DNA from: CAVQCT01 sp964371785
GTDB lineage: Bacteria; Zixibacteria; MSB-5A5; GN15; FEB-12
Assembly (NCBI GenBank): GCA_964371785.1
Contig: CAYJOL010000006.1
Span: 62,001-126,000, forward strand
DNA length: 64,000 nt
Reading direction: 5' to 3'
The notes under the pieces are model-generated. The model was not told the origin of the DNA, did not search any database, and worked only from the letters and a program-made list of their open reading frames with translations. The position numbers and the translations under genes were made by a program. This document shows, one piece after another, positions 59,370 to 64,000 of this stretch (within the stretch, counting starts at the first letter, position 1; every line of letters begins with the position of its first letter).

Positions 59370-62345
59370 TTATGCATCCGCGCCGTGACATTTCTTGTAT
59401 TTCTTGCCGCTTCCGCAAGGACAGGGGTCATTACGCCCGACTTTGGGATAATCCCGTCTTATGGTGCGCGCTTGAGTACCTGCCTGAGAGGCCTGGGCCA
59501 TCGGATTCGGTGACTGACCTTCCGGTGTCTGCACCGCCGGAGACGCCAATCCCATGCCGGTCGAGTCCGCATGCGAAGCGACCATGGCCGGTTGATGGCG
59601 ACGTTCGGCTCGAGATTTCTCCGGCAAATTCACCTGAAGCTTATAGACCAGGTTGACAATTTCCTTATCGATTGTTTCAACCATCTGTTCGAACATGGCA
59701 AACGCTTCTTTTTTGTAGATGTCTATCGGTTTGCCCATTCCTCCGTGATAAGCGCGAAGGCCAATGCCGGCACGGAGTTCCTCGATCTCGGCAAGATGGT
59801 CCCGCCAGTGACGGTCGATCGTGGAAAGAACGGCATACCGTTCCAACTGCCGCATGATCTCCACGCCATAGGCGGCTTCCTTCTGGCTGTAGATGTGCAT
59901 TACGGCGCCAAGAATCTTTTCCTTAAGCGTTTCATGCGTAAGCTTGGCGATATCTTCCTTGCGGAACTCGACGTTCAATAGATAAGTCTTGCGAAGGTCT
60001 TCGGTGAAACTCTGAAGGTTCCATTCTTCGGGATATGTCTTTTCCGGGCAATAAGCCTGTACGAGTCCATCCAGCACCTGCTCGATCAACTCTACAACTT
60101 CGTCCTTGATTGAGGGTCTTTCAAGAGCGGCCAGTCGCCGTTCATAGATCCACTTGCGCTGGACGTTCATGACATCGTCATATTCCAGCGTGTGCTTGCG
60201 AATTGCAAAGTTCTGGGCTTCGACTTTCTTCTGGGCTCGTTCAATCGCGCGTGTCACCATCTTATGCGTGATGACTTCGCCTTCCTGTACGCCGAGTCTA
60301 TCCATGATACTGCCCAGGCGGTCGCCACCAAACAGGCGCATCAAGTCGTCTTCGAGTGAGAGGAAAAAGCTCGAAGACCCGGGGTCGCCCTGACGGCCGG
60401 AACGTCCGCGCAACTGCCGGTCAATACGACGGGATTCGTGACGTTCGGTTCCAACAATATGGAGCCCGCCGAGATCTACCACGCCCTGTCCGAGTCGAAT
60501 ATCCGTGCCACGGCCCGCCATGTTGGTGGCGATAGTCACGGCCCCTCGTTCGCCGGCACGAGCGACGATCTCAGCTTCACGCTGATGTTGCTTGGCATTA
60601 AGGACATTATGCGGTACTCCCGCGCGTTTGAGCATCCTCGAAAGTGTCTCGGATACATCGACAGTGACCGTGCCAACCAGCACCGGCTGACCTTCTTTAT
60701 ATCGTCCCACAATCTCTTCGATGATGGCGTTGTATTTTTCGCGGCGGGTCCGATAAATTTGATCTTCCTGATCCTCGCGAACCACCTCCTTATTGGTAGG
60801 AATCACCATGACATCGAGCTTGTAAATATCGAAGAATTCCTGAGCTTCCGTCTCGGCAGTACCGGTCATGCCGGCCAGCTTGTCATACATACGGAAATAG
60901 TTCTGAAGCGTAATGGTCGCAAGCGTCTGAGACTCAGCCTCGATCCTCACGCCCTCCTTGGCTTCTATCGCCTGGTGCAGTCCGTCGGAATACCGGCGTC
61001 CCGGGAGGATACGCCCGGTGAATTCATCGACTATCATCACCTTGTCATTCTCGAGTACGTATTCGACGTCTTTTTCATACAGCGAGTAGGCGCGAAGGAG
61101 CTGGTTGATCGCATGCACCTTTTCCGATACTTCGGAGTGTACCCGGTAAATCTCGTCTACCTTCTGCTGGCGCTCCAGCGCCGAAAGAGACTGGTCACCT
61201 TCCACTTCCGACAGCATCGTGGAGATATCCGGAATTTCGAAAAGTTGCTGTTCATCACGATCGAGCTGGGACGAGCCCAAATCGGTAAGCGCGATCGTGT
61301 GCTCTCGCTCATCGATGAAGTAGTAGAGCCGGTCATCTACCTCGTGAAGCTTCTTATCGCGCATGAAGCTCGACTCGACGTCGGTCATGAGGCGTTTCAT
61401 TCCGGACTCTTTGAGGATCTTAAGAAGATGGTTATTCTTCGGCGCCCCGCGATTGGCGGCCAAAAGAAGCGTTCCGGCCTCGAACTCATCCTCGGATTTG
61501 CCATTTGAGAGCATACGTTCCGCTCTGGCCAGCATGTCGTTAATCAGGGCCGTCTGCTTACGCACGAGTTTCTCCACAGTCGGTTTCATCTGGCGGTAGC
61601 GGTCATGTACCGACGACTCCACCTGTCCCGAGATTATCAGCGGCGTACGGGCCTCGTCGATTAGAATGGAGTCGACCTCATCGATAATGGCGTAGTGGTA
61701 GTTGCGATGCACCCGGTCTTCAGCCGTCTGGGCCATGTTGTCGCGCAGATAGTCGAATCCGAATTCGTTGGCTGTGCCGAAGGTGATATCGCACTGATAC
61801 ATTTCACGTCGTTCGGCGTTGTTCATCTGATTCTGGATTACGCCGACTGTCAGGCCGAGGAATTTGTATATCTCGCCCATCCATTCGGAGTCACGACGGG
61901 CCAGATAGTCATTGACCGTAACCATGTGGACCCCCCGGCCGGTAAGCGCATTGAGGTAAGTCGGCATGGTTGCGACCAACGTTTTTCCTTCGCCGGTGGC
62001 CATCTCGGCGATTTTCCCCTGGTGCAAGGCGATACCGCCCATGAGCTGAACATCGAACGGAACCATATTCCATTCCGTATCCTGACCGACTACACTCCAA
62101 CGTTTACCGACATGTCGACGACAGGCCTCCTTGACCACGGCAAAAGCTTCAGTCATGATGTCATCGACAGTCGCGCCGTCGGCAAGACGCTGCCGAAACT
62201 CGTCGGATTTTGCCCGCAGTTCGTCATCCGAGAGCGGCTGTAATTTCTCAAAGAAATCGTTAATCTCGGCGACAAGCGGAAGCATCCGTTTGGCATCGCG
62301 CTCGTGCTTAGTCCCGAATATTTTCGTTATAATACTTGAAATCAT
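59370..62345 (-). CDS. secA: SecA preprotein translocase ATPase
   Basis: A 991-residue motor that drives secretion through SecYEG. Walker A MATGEGKTLVA, DEVDSILIDEARTPLIISG, TNMAGRGTDIRLG and GTERHESRRIDRQLRGRSGR are classic. The C-terminal zinc motif is CPCGSGKKYKKCHG, which binds SecB and ribosomes. It is longer than the E. coli enzyme. ATG 62345 was chosen over 62351 because GGG lies at a better distance, though both are possible. Confidence 0.97.
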   Translation of the reverse strand: MISSIITKIFGTKHERDAKRMLPLVAEINDFFEKLQPLSDDELRAKSDEFRQRLADGATVDDIMTEAFAVVKEACRRHVGKRWSVVGQDTEWNMVPFDVQLMGGIALHQGKIAEMATGEGKTLVATMPTYLNALTGRGVHMVTVNDYLARRDSEWMGEIYKFLGLTVGVIQNQMNNAERREMYQCDITFGTANEFGFDYLRDNMAQTAEDRVHRNYHYAIIDEVDSILIDEARTPLIISGQVESSVHDRYRQMKPTVEKLVRKQTALINDMLARAERMLSNGKSEDEFEAGTLLLAANRGAPKNNHLLKILKESGMKRLMTDVESSFMRDKKLHEVDDRLYYFIDEREHTIALTDLGSSQLDRDEQQLFEIPDISTMLSEVEGDQSLSALERQQKVDEIYRVHSEVSEKVHAINQLLRAYSLYEKDVEYVLENDKVMIVDEFTGRILPGRRYSDGLHQAIEAKEGVRIEAESQTLATITLQNYFRMYDKLAGMTGTAETEAQEFFDIYKLDVMVIPTNKEVVREDQEDQIYRTRREKYNAIIEEIVGRYKEGQPVLVGTVTVDVSETLSRMLKRAGVPHNVLNAKQHQREAEIVARAGERGAVTIATNMAGRGTDIRLGQGVVDLGGLHIVGTERHESRRIDRQLRGRSGRQGDPGSSSFFLSLEDDLMRLFGGDRLGSIMDRLGVQEGEVITHKMVTRAIERAQKKVEAQNFAIRKHTLEYDDVMNVQRKWIYERRLAALERPSIKDEVVELIEQVLDGLVQAYCPEKTYPEEWNLQSFTEDLRKTYLLNVEFRKEDIAKLTHETLKEKILGAVMHIYSQKEAAYGVEIMRQLERYAVLSTIDRHWRDHLAEIEELRAGIGLRAYHGGMGKPIDIYKKEAFAMFEQMVETIDKEIVNLVYKLQVNLPEKSRAERRHQPAMVASHADSTGMGLASPAVQTPEGQSPNPMAQASQAGTQARTIRRDYPKVGRNDPCPCGSGKKYKKCHGADA

Positions 62346-62490
62346 TGGCATCCCAATTGGTTATACTGATTCAACAGAGGGAGGATACAAAATTCTCTTC
62401 CAAAAGGCAACAATGCCTTTCAGCCCGCAGTTTTCTCACAAGCTTTTACTGCGCAGCGAGTTGCCGATAGCGCCAAGTTCCCTTAGTTCA

Positions 62491-63831
62491 CTACTGTCCG
62501 ATAAAAGCGCTGATGTCGGCGATAACCGGTTCTGCGACATGTCCGGCCTGGTCATAGTCCGATGGCTGGGCCATGCCACTGCCGGTGATGAACAGGTGGT
62601 TCAAATCCGGGTACAGCTTGAAGCTGACGTTCTTGCGGGCGTCCAAGGCTTTCTTCCAGAGATCGAAATCTTTTATGGTCACTTGATAATCGCGTGCGCC
62701 CTGGAGAATGAGTATCGGCTGCGGGATTTTTGTGGCCACCTCGGCTGGTTTGTAGCCTCGCAGGTCGAGCCAGTAGGCGGCAGGGACACTCAGGGGAAGG
62801 CTTGAGGCGGGAGTCTGCGCAGTCAGATCCGGCGACTCCGTCAGAGCCACTTGAACTTTGAGAGAATCGAGTTGGGCCTGCGTTGCTTTGCTGATAGAAC
62901 TGTCGAGGGATGCAATATACACCATCTGCTCGAGAATCAGCTCGCCAAGTGGACGGGCCGCTCCGGCCAGAATAATGTAACCGTGCGCGTCGGGTGTAAG
63001 CAGCGCGATGCGCGGCATGAGCATACCACCGAGACTGTGACCAAGGATGAATACCCGGCTGCTGTCAACGCCACCAGTCTGGCGAAGTAATTGGAAGCCC
63101 GCCACCGCGTCGTCGATCGTTTCCTCTTTAACGGTTAACTTGTCAGTACTGTTCACGAACTGTTGCGGAAACGCCCGCGTTCTCTTCTCATATCTGAGAA
63201 CTGCGATCCCGCGCGATGCCAGCCCCCAGGCGATATCGCGAAACGGTTTGTTCGGTCCCACCGTTTCATCGCGGTCATTTGGTCCCGAACCATGCACCAG
63301 TACGAGCGCCGGGAATGGTCCAGAGCCGTTGGGCATGCTGATTGTGCCCGGAAGGGCAAAATCACCACTTCCAATCTTGACCTCAATCTCGTGGAACCTG
63401 GTGGAATCGACGTAGGGCGGTCGATCGTACCCGAGTTTAGGCGCCGAAGGCGCAAACCAGAGTCCGGCTAACTGGTTGGTGGTGTTGTAGACCAGTTTGA
63501 TATCCAGACGCATCTTGTCGAATATCGTGGTAACAATCACTATCTCATAATCCCCCTGGGAGGTGACATGAGATCCTTCAATCATCACGAATTTCCCTGC
63601 GCTCTGTTCTATTGACTTCCAGGTTTCTTCGAGACCTGTCACCGACATTGCGGCTTTCATCGTGCTGTCGAATGTGGAGGCCGCTGAAGCGTAGTCACCC
63701 GCGGAAAGCTGTCGCACGAAGAGTTCGGCCCGCTGGGTGCTCGTCGTGTCCGCAGCTTGCGCCGGACGGACCGCAACCAGTATGTTGGCCAGGACTACGG
63801 CGACCACTGTCAGAGCGATAGTTTTGCTCAT
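62491..63831 (-). CDS. Exported alpha/beta hydrolase with N-terminal DUF3887-like domain
   Basis: A 446-residue protein with a signal peptide (about 1-27, ending AQA). An N-terminal DUF3887-like region (about 33-135: AELFVRQLSAGDYASAASTF) is followed by an alpha/beta-hydrolase core. The core has LVLVHGSGPNDRDET, the nucleophile elbow GHSLGG (Ser near 265), ILILQGARDYQV (acid) and LNHLF (His). It probably hydrolyses an ester or peptide in the periplasm; the substrate is unknown. It is upstream of secA on the same strand, 145 bp apart. Confidence 0.88.
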   Translation of the reverse strand: MSKTIALTVVAVVLANILVAVRPAQAADTTSTQRAELFVRQLSAGDYASAASTFDSTMKAAMSVTGLEETWKSIEQSAGKFVMIEGSHVTSQGDYEIVIVTTIFDKMRLDIKLVYNTTNQLAGLWFAPSAPKLGYDRPPYVDSTRFHEIEVKIGSGDFALPGTISMPNGSGPFPALVLVHGSGPNDRDETVGPNKPFRDIAWGLASRGIAVLRYEKRTRAFPQQFVNSTDKLTVKEETIDDAVAGFQLLRQTGGVDSSRVFILGHSLGGMLMPRIALLTPDAHGYIILAGAARPLGELILEQMVYIASLDSSISKATQAQLDSLKVQVALTESPDLTAQTPASSLPLSVPAAYWLDLRGYKPAEVATKIPQPILILQGARDYQVTIKDFDLWKKALDARKNVSFKLYPDLNHLFITGSGMAQPSDYDQAGHVAEPVIADISAFIGQ

Positions 63832-64000
63832 ATGTGTATATTCCTCACTCGTATTGTTGAATTCCCATACTCCGAAATTACTGCTTAGTTACCTTCCAAA
63901 GTAGCTTTTATTCAGGAAAACTCTGCCTGAATGGTCTGGTTATCGCGGGTCACTAATCGCTTGTACTGGATCGACCTGTATTTTAGATTGCAATCAATGA

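Noticed and set aside
60438..61508. 356-residue plus-strand ORF inside secA
   Set aside because: Antisense shadow; secA is intact on the minus strand.

Overview
This window is a gene-dense bacterial chromosome segment. The FCB-type traits are a PorV/PorQ-like barrel, a lamin-tail surface protein ending in a FlgD-like Ig domain, a PEP-CTERM-like exported protein, many periplasmic/lipoprotein genes and a long SecA with a SEC-C zinc tail. With the gene mixture, this suggests an uncultured FCB-superphylum lineage, possibly Zixibacteria-like. That assignment is inference. I recognised no rRNA, tRNA or CRISPR array.

Layout. (1) 1-5.0 kb: the end of pdxS, then a two-gene accessory cassette (membrane KAP-family P-loop NTPase plus a three-cysteine DUF5131/Gp37-Gp68 protein), then pdxT. 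PdxS and PdxT form one enzyme and are normally adjacent, so the cassette splits the pair. A terminator follows pdxS, pdxT has its own promoter, and palindromic repeats lie on the downstream side. (2) 5-13 kb: lipA, ispH, ccmF, a Rieske protein, an O-methyltransferase, an ArsC/Spx-like protein, ETF:quinone oxidoreductase and a small membrane protein. (3) 13-22.5 kb: PpiD-like foldase, M23 peptidase, rhomboid protease, a NifU-like protein, a PEP-CTERM-like protein and MaeB malic enzyme. (4) 22.5-27.3 kb: a phosphate regulon (phoB-phoR-pstB-phoU) with two similar PHO-box-like direct repeats. (5) 27.3-28.8 kb: a repeat-rich region around a frameshifted DUF559 (Vsr-like) nuclease pseudogene.

(6) 28.8-32.4 kb: mreB and an ECF sigma/anti-sigma pair followed by two Spy/CpxP-like periplasmic proteins. 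(7) 32.6-41.6 kb: RNase R, then a tightly packed set of sigma-54 activator, outer-membrane barrel, lamin-tail protein and PorV-like barrel, then a dGTPase and, on the minus strand, a 30-residue membrane peptide. (8) 41.6-47 kb: a lipoprotein, a degenerate RNase H-like protein, holA, and a second ECF sigma/anti-sigma pair followed by PspC and LiaF-like genes. (9) 47-64 kb: amino-acid-binding lipoprotein, cmk-plsC-rpsA, a CapK-like ligase, a divergent YchF, lon-nnr, an OmpA-type lipoprotein, secA and an alpha/beta hydrolase.

The best candidates for something undescribed are the KAP-DUF5131 cassette inserted between pdxS and pdxT, the 51-bp hairpin repeat whose two copies differ by a compensatory base pair, the DUF559 nuclease remnant embedded in three copies of a palindromic repeat, and the sigma-54 activator/surface-protein operon.
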